Assembly: GCF_012911845.1 (NCBI RefSeq)
Contig: NZ_JAAXCU010000026.1
Coordinates: forward strand, 1 to 64,000
Length of the DNA stretch: 64,000 nucleotides
From: Bacillus sp. RO2
GTDB lineage: Bacteria; Bacillota; Bacilli; Bacillales; Bacillaceae_I
Reading direction: 5' to 3'
Shown here piece after piece: positions 47,155 through 55,931 of this stretch. The stretch's first letter is position 1. Each line of letters opens with the position of its first letter. A program made the position numbers and the translations under genes. The notes below the pieces were generated by a model. That model saw nothing but the letters and a program-made list of their open reading frames with translations, ran no database searches and was not told where the DNA came from.

Positions 47155-47281
47155 GCTGTGGATTGGAGCAAATGGCGAAGACTCCAGCGGGGGAGAAACG
47201 GTAGGTTGAGACCCCGCAACGAAGTGAGGAGGCTCAAACACCGTCCTGCGGAAAGAGAAGCCAGTTGTGGAAAGTAACAGC
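47155..47281. repeat. Dispersed intergenic repeat, copy 3
   Basis: It starts with GCTGTGGATT (47155-47164), as in copy 2, and ends with the degenerate AAGTAACAGC, length 127 bp, same as copy 2. Shared blocks: GGCGAAGACTCC, GAGACCCCGCA, GAGGAGGCTCA, GCGGAAAG. The rest of the 584-bp gap 46946-47529 has nothing else convincing; a 68-codon frame at 47302-47508 lacks an RBS. Confidence 0.85.
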
Positions 47282-47529
47282 GTCTATTACCCAAACAACT
47301 GATGTTTTTTAGGTTTAAAAAAGAACGTGTCGTTCCTTATTTCCTATCAATTGGTTTTCCTTTAGCTCGTGAGCTTTTTAACATATGTGTATATGTAAAG
47401 CCAAGACAAATGATTCCGGTGATAGAACAAGCATACCGAATGATGGACATCCAATCCATGAGTGTCACCCCTAAAAGGTATTTGTTCTTATTCTCTCAAA
47501 GGGTGTAAAAATTATGCTTGACCTAAGTT

Positions 47530-48597
47530 TTAAGAGCTATATTTTTTATTCAAACGCTCTAATATCATCGTCAATTCACTCGGCTTTAGCATTTCAACTG
47601 GTGATACATTCTTTTCAAATTGAAGAAAATCCCCCTCAAGGAGGACCACATAACGGTTATTAATTTTAGCTATATGGACATTTTCACCAAAATCCGCCAG
47701 CAAACCTTTAACAGAGATATGATCTAGCTTGAATTTCAGTTCTATGTCGGGTGTCTGTTCAATGATAGAGGAGGATGCTTCTATCACTTGCTCGTCAGAC
47801 CAACGTTCCTGAAGTTCGCGTTTAGGTGAAGTGGCCCAAGCTTCCATCGCCTGCTCTACTTTTTCTTTTTCTTCGCTTTCATCTTGATAGGTCTCGGAAA
47901 TTTCTTGATGAACCATCCCCATCACTTGGTTCTTAATGATTTCTGGCATCGACTCACCATACTCTACATACTTCAAGAAATCCTCAAAGTAACGGGAATG
48001 AGAGGACTGGTGAATCTTTAATTCTCCATCCTCTACCATCCCATCCTCTACCATAAAAGGATACTGGATAGACTTCATATTTTTAGTAGTGATTGCCATC
48101 TGGACATTATGGATTAGCGTCTGTTCGTCTGTGATGGAAGCAACCTTTTGTTCAAAATCACACTTTAAAATAAACACAAAGGGTTCATCAAAATATTTAT
48201 TCAATTTAGCTCTTGTGATAATAAGAACGCCTCCACGTACAGCAGTTGTATCTGTATAGGTGGTCGCTATTTCATCAGCAGCGGCGGAAAATGCCTCTAA
48301 GCTTTCAGCCTGTTTAATCCGATTAAATTGATTATAGTTGGGGTTTGAGCCAAGGTCGTATCCTGGTTCCACGATAAATCTCCCAATCTTCGTGGGTACT
48401 TGTTCATTTTTAGGATGACGATCTACCTTCCTTTTCGTGATTTTCATCAGTTCCCCATCTAGGAAAGGTTTTAGTGCGCTTTCTTCATATGTATTTTCAT
48501 CCAACACTGCCATAGGTTTATATTGTTTCTTGGCATTATCTCCACTACCTTCTACTTCTATTAGGTAGAAGGCTAATGATTTTATATCAAAATCCAT
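47530..48597 (-). CDS. DUF3900 family protein
   Basis: 355-residue soluble protein beginning MDFDIKSLAFYLIEVEG. No catalytic motif is evident. It matches the DUF3900 family of bacilli in its opening and in YFDEPFVFILKCDFEQKVASITDE and LADFGENVHIAKINNRYVVL. In layout it is reminiscent of nucleoid-associated NdpA-type proteins (an idea, not a claim). GGTGA lies five bases before ATG 48597, so the longer start at 48609 is less likely. Function unknown. Confidence 0.82.
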   Translation of the reverse strand: MDFDIKSLAFYLIEVEGSGDNAKKQYKPMAVLDENTYEESALKPFLDGELMKITKRKVDRHPKNEQVPTKIGRFIVEPGYDLGSNPNYNQFNRIKQAESLEAFSAAADEIATTYTDTTAVRGGVLIITRAKLNKYFDEPFVFILKCDFEQKVASITDEQTLIHNVQMAITTKNMKSIQYPFMVEDGMVEDGELKIHQSSHSRYFEDFLKYVEYGESMPEIIKNQVMGMVHQEISETYQDESEEKEKVEQAMEAWATSPKRELQERWSDEQVIEASSSIIEQTPDIELKFKLDHISVKGLLADFGENVHIAKINNRYVVLLEGDFLQFEKNVSPVEMLKPSELTMILERLNKKYSS

Positions 48598-48657
48598 CTT
48601 TATCACCATTTTCGCAAGGTATCTTTAAACACTTAAACAAGTATAGGCAAAAGAAAA

Positions 48658-48684
48658 GAAAGGGTCAACAGGAACCCCTTCTTC
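48658..48684 (-). terminator. Terminator after the Fsr-like gene
   Basis: On the minus strand GAAGAAGGGG pairs imperfectly with ACCCTTTC across a 9-10 nt loop, followed by TTTTC. The stem has a G-U pair, so strength is uncertain. Confidence 0.5.
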
Positions 48685-48687
48685 GAA

Positions 48688-49929
48688 TTAACTATGCATG
48701 TCTCTAACTTTTTGATCACTAGGAAGGAAAAACGTCAACAATCCTATAAAAGGTAAGCAAACAGTAAATATGATGGTATTAGTTAACCCAATCCAGTCTG
48801 CTAGTATACCAAGTGCAACAGATCCCACAGCACCCATTCCAAATGCTAGTCCTACAATCAAGCCTGAAACCAGCCCAATTCGACCAGGAACCAGTTCCTG
48901 AGCGTATACTACAGTAACCGAAAAGCTAGAGAGGATGATGAACCCGATAATGGCAACAAGTATATAGGCAAGTGTCGGACCTACAAAAGGCAGCAACAAG
49001 GCAAGTGGAGCCGACCCCAGCATAGAGAGAGAAATGATAAGTCTTTTTCCAAAGCGGTCTGCCAATGGCCCTCCAAAGAATGTGCCAACAGCACCTGCAC
49101 CTAAAAACACAAAAATATAAATTTGGGAATCTGCTATTGGTATACCATAATTCTCTATGGCGTAAAATGCGTAGAAGTTGGTGATACCCGCATGAAACCA
49201 TGAACGTGCAAACACAAGAAAAATCAGTAAACAGATAGAAAAGGTGATGATTCGTCTATTCCCATTGATTTTTCTAGAAGATTTAGCTTGTGGTGTTTTC
49301 TTTTGTTTAACCGGTCTGTTTGTATTTGCTACTTGCTGTTTGTACCATGCAGCAATGTAGAAAAGTAATATCACAGCTGCAGCAGCAACAACTGTAAACC
49401 AAAGCACGCCTTTTTGTCCAAGTGGTAACAGAATATAAGCCGCCATCAACGGTGCTAAAGCCTGTCCAGAATTTCCTCCTACTTGGTAAATGGACTGCGC
49501 CAGCCCTCTGCGATTTCCTGCAGCCATATAAGCTACACGAGATCCTTCTGGATGGAATGCCGCTGAACCAAGGCCAATAAATAATACGGAAATTATTATC
49601 ACCCAAAAGCTAGGTGCCAATGCCAAGCCAATAATTCCGAATAAGGAAAAAGTAAGTCCGATAGGCAGGGCATATGGAGACGGCCTTTTATCTGTAATTA
49701 TGCCAACAACCGGTTGAATAAGGGAAGAGGTAGCATTTAACGCAAATGCAATCAGTCCCAACTGAGTAAATGTTAACCCCATGGAATTTTGCAACACGGG
49801 GAATAAGGCTGGCACCACTGATTGTAAAGCGTCATTCAGCAGGTGAACAAGGCCAATGATAAAAAGAATTGGATAAACGGTGGAGCTTTCGGTGGAAGCG
49901 GTATCTAGTTTGACTTTTTGTGCTTGCAT
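48688..49929 (-). CDS. Fosmidomycin resistance (Fsr)-like MFS transporter
   Basis: 413 residues, 12 predicted helices. Features of the Fsr branch: LIGLVHLLNDALQSVVPALFPVL-type first helix, the FHPEGSRVAYMAAG loop between helices 4 and 5, and GGNSGQALAPLMAAYILLP in helix 5. Motif A-like GPLADRFGKR lies in the second half. Members export fosmidomycin and related compounds in E. coli; in bacilli the substrate is unknown. It is a single gene between two terminators. Confidence 0.87.
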   Translation of the reverse strand: MQAQKVKLDTASTESSTVYPILFIIGLVHLLNDALQSVVPALFPVLQNSMGLTFTQLGLIAFALNATSSLIQPVVGIITDKRPSPYALPIGLTFSLFGIIGLALAPSFWVIIISVLFIGLGSAAFHPEGSRVAYMAAGNRRGLAQSIYQVGGNSGQALAPLMAAYILLPLGQKGVLWFTVVAAAAVILLFYIAAWYKQQVANTNRPVKQKKTPQAKSSRKINGNRRIITFSICLLIFLVFARSWFHAGITNFYAFYAIENYGIPIADSQIYIFVFLGAGAVGTFFGGPLADRFGKRLIISLSMLGSAPLALLLPFVGPTLAYILVAIIGFIILSSFSVTVVYAQELVPGRIGLVSGLIVGLAFGMGAVGSVALGILADWIGLTNTIIFTVCLPFIGLLTFFLPSDQKVRDMHS

Positions 49930-50087
49930 ATGATTAAACTCCTTCTATGGTAATAGGTGGTAAAAGTCAAGATATGTATGTTAAATAATAATAGCATGTG
50001 AATGAGGAACAATGGTAGATAATTTTACGGTATGCGAAACAAATAACATTCTGGTAAACTGTAAGAAAAAAAGAGAAGGGGAAGGCC

Positions 50088-51116
50088 ATGATTGATTTAA
50101 GAAGTGATACGGTAACAAAACCAACAGAGGAAATGAGAAAGGCTGCCTATGAAGCAGAAGTGGGAGATGATGTGTACGGAGAAGATCCCACGGTTACGCT
50201 ATTAGAAGAAAAAGCAGCAGAGATTCTTGGAAAAGAAGCGGCACTGTTTGTTACAAGCGGAACGCAAGGAAACCAAATTGCTGTATTGACGCATTGTCGA
50301 CCAGGAAATGAGATATTACTAGAAGAAGAATCTCATATCTTTTATTACGAATCTGGTGCTGTTGCCGCATTGGCAGGGGTTCAAACAAGAACCATTCCAG
50401 GCGTTAACGGGATAATGAATCCACAAGATATAGAATCTGCTATACGTGGAGAGGATCAACACTTTCCTGAAACTGGTCTAATTTGTATAGAGAACACTCA
50501 TAATCGTGCTGGTGGCGCAGTGGTACCTGCAACAAACATGGCAGAAATCTACAAAGTAGCACAGAGATATTCTATACCTGTTCACGTGGATGGCGCACGA
50601 CTATTTAATGCCGCAGCAAGTTCGGGCACACCTATAAAAGAGTTTACAAAACATTGCGATACGGTACAAGTATGTTTGTCCAAAGGATTGGGTGCACCAG
50701 TTGGTTCGATCATTGCCGGTTCAAACGACTTCATTAAACGAGCGAGAAAATGGAGAAAGCGTCTTGGTGGGGGATTGAGGCAAGTTGGAATCATTGCGGC
50801 ACCTGGGTTAATTGCTTTAACCCAAATGACGGAAAGACTTTCACAAGATCATGAAAATGCCACATTTCTTGCTGAAGGATTAAGGGGAATTAGCTCTTTA
50901 AAAATAGTAAATTCGGTTGATACGAATATTGTGGTAGTGGATGTAGCCGGGTTGAATATGATGGCTGATCAGTTTGTACAATCGTTAAAAGAGAAAGGGG
51001 TTTTGGCTGTTACGTTTGGACCTACGCTTGTGCGTCTAACGACTCATTTTGATGTGAGTAGAGGGGATATCGAGAGAGTTATTTATACGATTGATACGAT
51101 AGTCAAAACAAGATAA
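50088..51116 (+). CDS. ltaE: Low-specificity L-threonine aldolase
   Basis: 342-residue PLP enzyme that cleaves L-threonine or allo-threonine to glycine and acetaldehyde. It opens with the family signature MIDLRSDTVTKPTEEMR and has GDDVYGEDPTV, the PLP stacking His in ESHIFYYE, and the Schiff-base Lys199 in CLSKGLGAPVGS. Acetaldehyde so formed could be used by the aldehyde dehydrogenase at 38-40 kb, though the genes are not linked. GAAGGGGAAGG precedes ATG 50088. Confidence 0.92.
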   Translation: MIDLRSDTVTKPTEEMRKAAYEAEVGDDVYGEDPTVTLLEEKAAEILGKEAALFVTSGTQGNQIAVLTHCRPGNEILLEEESHIFYYESGAVAALAGVQTRTIPGVNGIMNPQDIESAIRGEDQHFPETGLICIENTHNRAGGAVVPATNMAEIYKVAQRYSIPVHVDGARLFNAAASSGTPIKEFTKHCDTVQVCLSKGLGAPVGSIIAGSNDFIKRARKWRKRLGGGLRQVGIIAAPGLIALTQMTERLSQDHENATFLAEGLRGISSLKIVNSVDTNIVVVDVAGLNMMADQFVQSLKEKGVLAVTFGPTLVRLTTHFDVSRGDIERVIYTIDTIVKTR

Positions 51117-51155
51117 AAAAATGGTAAGGGGCAAAATACCCCTTACCATTTTATA
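51115..51155. terminator. Bidirectional terminator, ltaE / acyl-CoA synthetase
   Basis: ATGGTAAGGGG (51121-51131), loop CAAAATA, CCCCTTACCAT (51139-51149), flanked by A6 and T4. Confidence 0.93.
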
Positions 51156-52791
51156 TTCTTACTAGTGTATTTACGGCATGTTCTCTGAGCTTGAATTTTT
51201 GGATTTTTCCCGATGCTGTCATTGGATACTCGTCTACGATCTCTACATAGTAAGGTATTTTATATTTTGATATTTTTCCGGTGCAGTAGTCTTTGACTTC
51301 TTTACTGTTTAAGCTTTCGCCCGGTTTGACTTTAATAAATGCTGCAACCTGCTCGCCGAACTTTTCATCTGGAACTCCTACAATTTGAACATCGAAAATT
51401 TTCGGATGAGAGTATAAAAATTCCTCTATCTCACGTGGATAAATATTCTCTCCACCTCGAATAATCATATCTTTTAGTCTTCCAGTAATGACGACATACC
51501 CATCCTCATCGATAGTAGCAAGATCTCCGGTATGAAGCCATCCATCTTTATCAATTGTATCTTTTGTTTGATCTTCCATTTTGTAGTAGCCTTTCATAAC
51601 AAGGTAACCTCTTGTACATAGTTCGCCTTGAACGCCATATGGAACATTTTCCCCTGTTGCAAGGTCAATAATTTTTACTTCCACATTATTTAAAGCGCTT
51701 CCAACAGTTGATACGCGCCTTTCAATACTGTCGTGTGGGCGAGTTTGTGTAATAACTGGGGAGGCTTCGGTTTGGCCATAAGCGATGGTAATTTCCTTAG
51801 CTCCCATATCATTTACAACTCTTTTCATAATTTCGGTAGGACAAGGTGATCCTGCCATAATACCGGTTCGTAAACTTGACAGATTGTAGTTATTAAATTC
51901 AGGGTGGTTTAGTTCAGCAATGAACATGGTTGGAACTCCGTATAGAGCGGTACATTTTTCTTGCTCCACCGCTTTTAGAACTAATAACGGATCAAACATA
52001 ACAATAGGGACCATCGTCGCTCCTGTAGCTACTGCAGCCAAGGTGCCCATCACACATCCAAAACAATGGAAAAAAGGAACCGGAATACAAATCCTATCTT
52101 CTGCTGTAAGCTTTTGGCATTCAGCAACATTAATGGCATTATTGATAATATTGGAGTGGGTAAGCATGACTCCTTTTGGGAAGCCGGTTGTACCAGATGT
52201 ATATTGCATGTTGATCACTTCATCATAGTTTGTACTGTTCTGCCGGGTGAGTAATTCTTCGTCTGAAATGGACATGGAGTTTCTCAGTAGGTCATCCCAT
52301 TGGAACATACCAGGGTGACTTTCGCTACCCATAAAAATGACGTTCTTTAATTTAGGTAGTCTATTAGATATAAGATCGCCAGGTGCACAGTTTGCAAGCT
52401 CTGGACATAAATCTTGAAGCATATCCAAATAGCTTACTCCTTTAAAATTATCCATAAGAAGAAGCGTAGTGGACTCTGATTGCCGCAATAAATACTCGAG
52501 TTCCTTAGATTGATAGCTAGTATTGACTGTCACTAAAACTGCACCAATTTTTGCACTCGCGTACTGTGTAATTAACCACTCCGGTTTATTGGAAGCCCAA
52601 ACCGCAATGTTATCTCCTTTTTGAATCCCTAGGCTCATTAAACCTTTTGCTACTTGGTTACAGATTTGCTGAAACTCTTTATAACTATAACGCAATCCTG
52701 TTTCTACATAGACCACAGCTTCTTTATCAGGGTAACGTCCTACGGTTTCATCCAATAAATTACCAATTGTTTTATGTACTAACTCTGCCAT
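51151..52791 (-). CDS. yngI: AMP-forming acyl-CoA synthetase (YngI-like)
   Basis: 546-residue adenylate-forming enzyme. Motifs: P-loop-like YTSGTTGFPKG, YGQTEASP, GWLHTGDLA, GRLKDMIIRGGENIYPREIEE (hinge and C-terminal domain) and the catalytic Lys in ASGKIQKFKLRE. From memory it is closest to B. subtilis YngI, a medium/acetoacetyl-type CoA ligase of the leucine degradation region. Possible link: acetoacetate is produced by tyrosine degradation encoded at 7-12 kb (inference). ATG 52791 is chosen because GGAGG is eight bases upstream; 52806 would start within that SD region. Confidence 0.88.
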   Translation of the reverse strand: MAELVHKTIGNLLDETVGRYPDKEAVVYVETGLRYSYKEFQQICNQVAKGLMSLGIQKGDNIAVWASNKPEWLITQYASAKIGAVLVTVNTSYQSKELEYLLRQSESTTLLLMDNFKGVSYLDMLQDLCPELANCAPGDLISNRLPKLKNVIFMGSESHPGMFQWDDLLRNSMSISDEELLTRQNSTNYDEVINMQYTSGTTGFPKGVMLTHSNIINNAINVAECQKLTAEDRICIPVPFFHCFGCVMGTLAAVATGATMVPIVMFDPLLVLKAVEQEKCTALYGVPTMFIAELNHPEFNNYNLSSLRTGIMAGSPCPTEIMKRVVNDMGAKEITIAYGQTEASPVITQTRPHDSIERRVSTVGSALNNVEVKIIDLATGENVPYGVQGELCTRGYLVMKGYYKMEDQTKDTIDKDGWLHTGDLATIDEDGYVVITGRLKDMIIRGGENIYPREIEEFLYSHPKIFDVQIVGVPDEKFGEQVAAFIKVKPGESLNSKEVKDYCTGKISKYKIPYYVEIVDEYPMTASGKIQKFKLREHAVNTLVRI

Positions 52792-52862
52792 CGTCCAAAC
52801 CTCCATAATAGAAAAGTAAGTGCTAGTTAAATATTAGTATGAATGTTCAGAAAAATCAAACG

Positions 52863-52889
52863 AAAAAAGAGCAGTCCGAAGACTACTCT
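52863..52889 (-). terminator. Terminator overlapping the coiled-coil gene's end
   Basis: On the minus strand AGAGTAGTC, TTCG tetraloop, GACTGCTCT, then TTTTTT. It includes the gene's last codons. Confidence 0.85.
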
Positions 52890-53821
52890 TGCCTCACCTC
52901 TACTTTTTTCATTTCATTGCTTTCGGTCTCAAGGGGTGCCTTTTGAATGATTCTTTCTTTTAATCCGACCATACTTCCACTCAAGTAGTGGAGTGTTTGC
53001 TTATATTTACTGTCAATGGATGTAATGGCGTTTTCCAATTTGTCCACAAGTGTTTGTCTCAAGGTGTTAAGCTGATCGGCAATTTTTTGGGAAGCAATAT
53101 CTTGGCTGTCCATACGCTCCATTACTGACTTATGAAACATTTCTTGAACTTGTAATTTATTGTTTATTTCTTGGTAAAAATGTTCTTGGTCATGTAATGT
53201 TAATTGAATATCTTCATACAATTCTTCATATTTTTCTAACTTAGTGTGTATGCCACGGGTCAGATTCTCTTGAATTGCCAACTGATCTATTGTAGCCTGA
53301 CTTAGTAGTTTTTCTTCTTCCACCAATACTTCCAATTTATCCAATCTTTGCTCGACTTTTTTACTGCTTTCTTCATTTGATGTGATATTTTCTTGAAGTT
53401 CTTCACTTAATAATGACTGAACTTTTAATAGTTCGAGGAGCTGTGCATAATTATTATCCTGCTCGTTTAGTTTTTGTGTTAGATCCAAATGACTTTTTTC
53501 ATGAACATGTACTTTGTCGTATACCTGCTGCACATTTAAGTCTTGAATGGCTATCATTTCCGATAAATCTTTCTGCGCTTCTCCCTGGGCGTATAATTTA
53601 TCTAACAGAAGTTGGTGATTATTTTCTTGTGTGAACATACTTTGTTGTAAATTATTATTAATCATGCTAACTGTTCTTGAAACAGTCAGATTCGTTCTTT
53701 CTTGTTGCATTAAAATATCTTGTAAATAGTTTTTTCGAAATTCCTGCTGATTGGAAGAAATGGATTTCGTCTGATCGTACAATTTTGGGATAGGTAGCAG
53801 GTTGTCGTTTTTCTCTCTCAT
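52883..53821 (-). CDS. Coiled-coil protein with 14/15-residue repeats
   Basis: No family recognised. 312 residues, no signal or membrane segment, almost entirely coiled coil. From about residue 60 to 255 a two-heptad unit recurs, of the form Q-E/D-x5-L-x2-K/x-L/V-x2-Q, e.g. QENNHQLLLDKLYAQ, DNNYAQLLELLKVQ and EHFYQEINNKLQVQ. The C-terminal end is basic and then acidic. RBS AGGAG lies upstream of ATG 53821. The gene is on the same strand as, and just downstream of, two spore coat genes, so a spore surface role is possible (inference). Confidence 0.8.
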   Translation of the reverse strand: MREKNDNLLPIPKLYDQTKSISSNQQEFRKNYLQDILMQQERTNLTVSRTVSMINNNLQQSMFTQENNHQLLLDKLYAQGEAQKDLSEMIAIQDLNVQQVYDKVHVHEKSHLDLTQKLNEQDNNYAQLLELLKVQSLLSEELQENITSNEESSKKVEQRLDKLEVLVEEEKLLSQATIDQLAIQENLTRGIHTKLEKYEELYEDIQLTLHDQEHFYQEINNKLQVQEMFHKSVMERMDSQDIASQKIADQLNTLRQTLVDKLENAITSIDSKYKQTLHYLSGSMVGLKERIIQKAPLETESNEMKKVEVRQE

Positions 53822-53946
53822 AACGTAACTCCTTTAGGTTTAAATTAGGTTATTTAACTACACTATCTTATGAGAGAGCAATGAATTTGCGAGCGTTTTG
53901 GAGAAAACTAGGCAAAAGACTAGATTTATAATTAAAGCAAATAAAA

Positions 53947-53973
53947 GAAGACCAACTTGGTGGTCTTCCTTTT
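53947..53973 (-). terminator. Hairpin terminator in the gap after cotX
   Basis: GAAGACCA (53947-53954), loop ACTTGG, TGGTCTTC (53961-53968). T-rich flanks on the minus strand (TTTTATTT) fit termination of the coat genes ending at 54140. The rest of gap 53822-54139 holds only a 32-codon plus-strand frame discussed under findings. Confidence 0.6.
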
Positions 53974-54139
53974 AACGAACTATTAGCAGGTGTGGTGTAA
54001 GATGGGTTTAGCAAGGAGGCAATGATATTCTTTACCAGGAATTGTAGGTGTTTTCCGGCACTTTAGATAAGAAGGAGTGTTACATGGCAGGTGATTTTTT
54101 TGAAAAATGTTTGCTTAAACGGGCAAGTCTTCAGCAAAA

Positions 54140-54607
54140 TTATAAGATGTCTACAGCTACAACAAGTGCAATTAATAGTTGAAGAAGCAGTTGGATATTT
54201 AGTACTAGGTCTGTGTCTGTAGTAGTTACTCTTACACCACGAGAATTAGAGATATACGTTTGTTGGCGATTTACTTGTTCAGATTTAGAACTTTGAAGCA
54301 ACTCTTGGATCACTTGCTCTGCTTTGTTGCTATCAGCAATGCTCACGCTGATAACTAAAGCAATAGCTGCTTGAATTGCTGCTTGAAGCGATACAGCAAT
54401 TTTTGTGTCAGTAGTAGTTACTTCAATATCCGCAGAATCTTTAATAACAATTTGCTCATAAGATCTTTGAATCATTTTGTTTACTTGGTCAGCTTCTTGA
54501 GCTACACCATCATTGTCAAGCGGGTGTCTACTTCCTGCAGCTAAAGCATTCCAGCTATCATTCTCATAGCCACAGCTTCTTCCACCGAATAACCAGTCTT
54601 TATTCAT
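54140..54607 (-). CDS. cotX: CotX-family spore coat protein
   Basis: 155 residues. The second half contains two similar copies of a beta segment plus hydrophobic stretch: VTTTDTKIAVSLQAAIQAA and VTTTDTDLVLNIQLLLQLL, the CotX/CotV family signature, preceded by VIKDSADIEV and NRQQTYISNSRGV. The protein forms the insoluble coat/crust layer of the spore. RBS: GGGGGA region ahead of ATG 54607. It is encoded 27 bp downstream of a CotW-like gene, reproducing the coat gene cluster order of bacilli. Confidence 0.9.
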   Translation of the reverse strand: MNKDWLFGGRSCGYENDSWNALAAGSRHPLDNDGVAQEADQVNKMIQRSYEQIVIKDSADIEVTTTDTKIAVSLQAAIQAAIALVISVSIADSNKAEQVIQELLQSSKSEQVNRQQTYISNSRGVRVTTTDTDLVLNIQLLLQLLIALVVAVDIL

Positions 54608-54634
54608 AATTTAAATCCCCCAATTTAAAATTTT

Positions 54635-54847
54635 TTATTTTTTTTCTTCTTTCTGTAGTTTTTCCATTTTCCCAAAAGAATCTTGGATATCTGCAACCAA
54701 TTTCTTCAGTTGTGCTTTTTGCTCTTTGGAGAAGTTATCTCCACTTAGTTTCACATTGTGTTTTCTTAAAACATTTTGAATCATCATGTTTGTTGTTGCT
54801 TGGGTGAGTTTTGAAATCTCTCGTTGCATATCTTTGCTATCTGCCAT
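54635..54847 (-). CDS. Small CotW-like spore coat protein
   Basis: 70 residues, highly charged and helical: REISKLTQATTNMMIQNVLRKH, then SKEQKAQLKKLVADIQDSFGKM. The pattern L...M.VQN.L.KH followed by a lysine/glutamate helix resembles the N-terminal part of B. subtilis CotW, but the match is from memory and weak, and the protein is shorter. GGGGGTG sits upstream of ATG 54847. On the minus strand CATAGTATG (54884-54876) resembles a sigma-K -10 (CATAnnnTA) and could drive both coat genes. Confidence 0.65.
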   Translation of the reverse strand: MADSKDMQREISKLTQATTNMMIQNVLRKHNVKLSGDNFSKEQKAQLKKLVADIQDSFGKMEKLQKEEKK

Positions 54848-55008
54848 TCTTACACCCCCTTTTTCTTATCTACCACATACTATGTATTTACTAGAGAAGA
54901 GAGTGGACGCCTGTCCTCTAGCAAACGTCCATTTTTGATAGATTTAGTAAAATAGGCGTAAATCTATTAATTAAACGATAGTTTTTGATTGGCCACTGGC
55001 TGGAGGGG

Positions 55009-55260
55009 AAGACTTTCATTCTGTGCGTTGAGGACCTTTCTAGTACAAGTAAGGAATAGGGGAGGTCTTCATTCGAGTAATGAGGGCCTCTCTAGCAGGA
55101 AAAAGGAATAGGGGAGGTCTTCATTCGAGTAATGAGGACCTCTCTAGCAGGAAAAAGGAATAGGGGATGTCTTCATCCGAGTAATGAGGACCTCTCTAGC
55201 AGGAAAAAGGAACGAGAAAGGTCTTCATTCGTGCATGAGTTCTCTTCCCTGTCTTTCCCT
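55009..55260. repeat. Tandem array B1 of 52-bp hairpin units
   Basis: AGGTCTTCAT or a variant starts at 55063, 55115, 55167 and 55219, each step exactly 52 bp, with a degenerate unit at 55009-55040 and a broken one after 55235. Each unit is arm GAGGTCTTCAT, 7-nt loop, arm ATGAGGACCTC, then a linker such as CTAGCAGGAAAAAGGAATAG. The rest of the 538-bp gap 54848-55385 has nothing else apparent beyond the possible sigma-K element. Confidence 0.93.
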
Positions 55261-55385
55261 TCACTGAGGTCTTCATCTTTTAATAAACTGGTGTTTTAGC
55301 ACATAAAAAAGCGAAGATGGAATACTCTCCAACCTCGCTTACTATTCTAAAAACCTATTTTATTACCACAAAATCTAACCAAGAC

Positions 55386-55859
55386 TTACTTTCCATTATT
55401 TCGATCCAGCCTGTAAACAAATATCTCCTCGTCAAATTCTTCATCCACTAATCCTGTATTATCAAATCCATGCTGTACATAAAAGGCTTTTGCAAATGAG
55501 TTTTCTTTTATGATACTTAATACAATTTCATCGACCTCATGTTGGTTGGCAATGAATTCAATTATTAGTAAAAGAAATGCAGTTCCAAGGCCTCTCCCTT
55601 GAAACTTTGCATCCATCATGAAACGGTCCAGCCAAATGTAGCGGTCTTCCTTATTTTCTACACCAATCATGACAAATCCAACCGGTGTTTTATTTTCAAA
55701 CAATCCGTAACATTTCCAATCGTGTTTTGTGTCATAAACAGATTCTAATAGGGAAATCTCATTTTTCTCAATAAATCGTTGTTGGTTACCTGCAACTTGC
55801 AGTGAAATTATTTGTCGCCAATTTGAAGAATTGACTGTTTGTATTTTTAGTAATTCCAT
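55386..55859 (-). CDS. GNAT family N-acetyltransferase
   Basis: 157 residues with the GNAT fold: conserved acetyl-CoA binding motif RFMMDAKFQGRGLGTAFLLLII (motif A, R/Q-x-x-G-x-G), and strand-helix end ENSFAKAFYVQHGFDNTG. It resembles spermidine/polyamine-type acetyltransferases such as BltD/PaiA-like proteins (guess). GGAGG lies upstream of ATG 55859. The gene is between two 52-bp hairpin arrays. Confidence 0.85.
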   Translation of the reverse strand: MELLKIQTVNSSNWRQIISLQVAGNQQRFIEKNEISLLESVYDTKHDWKCYGLFENKTPVGFVMIGVENKEDRYIWLDRFMMDAKFQGRGLGTAFLLLIIEFIANQHEVDEIVLSIIKENSFAKAFYVQHGFDNTGLVDEEFDEEIFVYRLDRNNGK

Positions 55860-55931
55860 ATTTAAACCTCCAGCTAGCTAGTAAGCTTAACAATAAAAAT
55901 GCTTCTAGGTTCATTGTGTCAGCCCACATTC

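Noticed and set aside
47302-47508. 68-codon plus-strand ORF
   Set aside because: No RBS, starts in the flank of a dispersed repeat, and no recognisable protein.
46985-47530. Insertion sequence remnant
   Set aside because: Only short non-coding repeat copies are present; no transposase fragment or clear IS ends.
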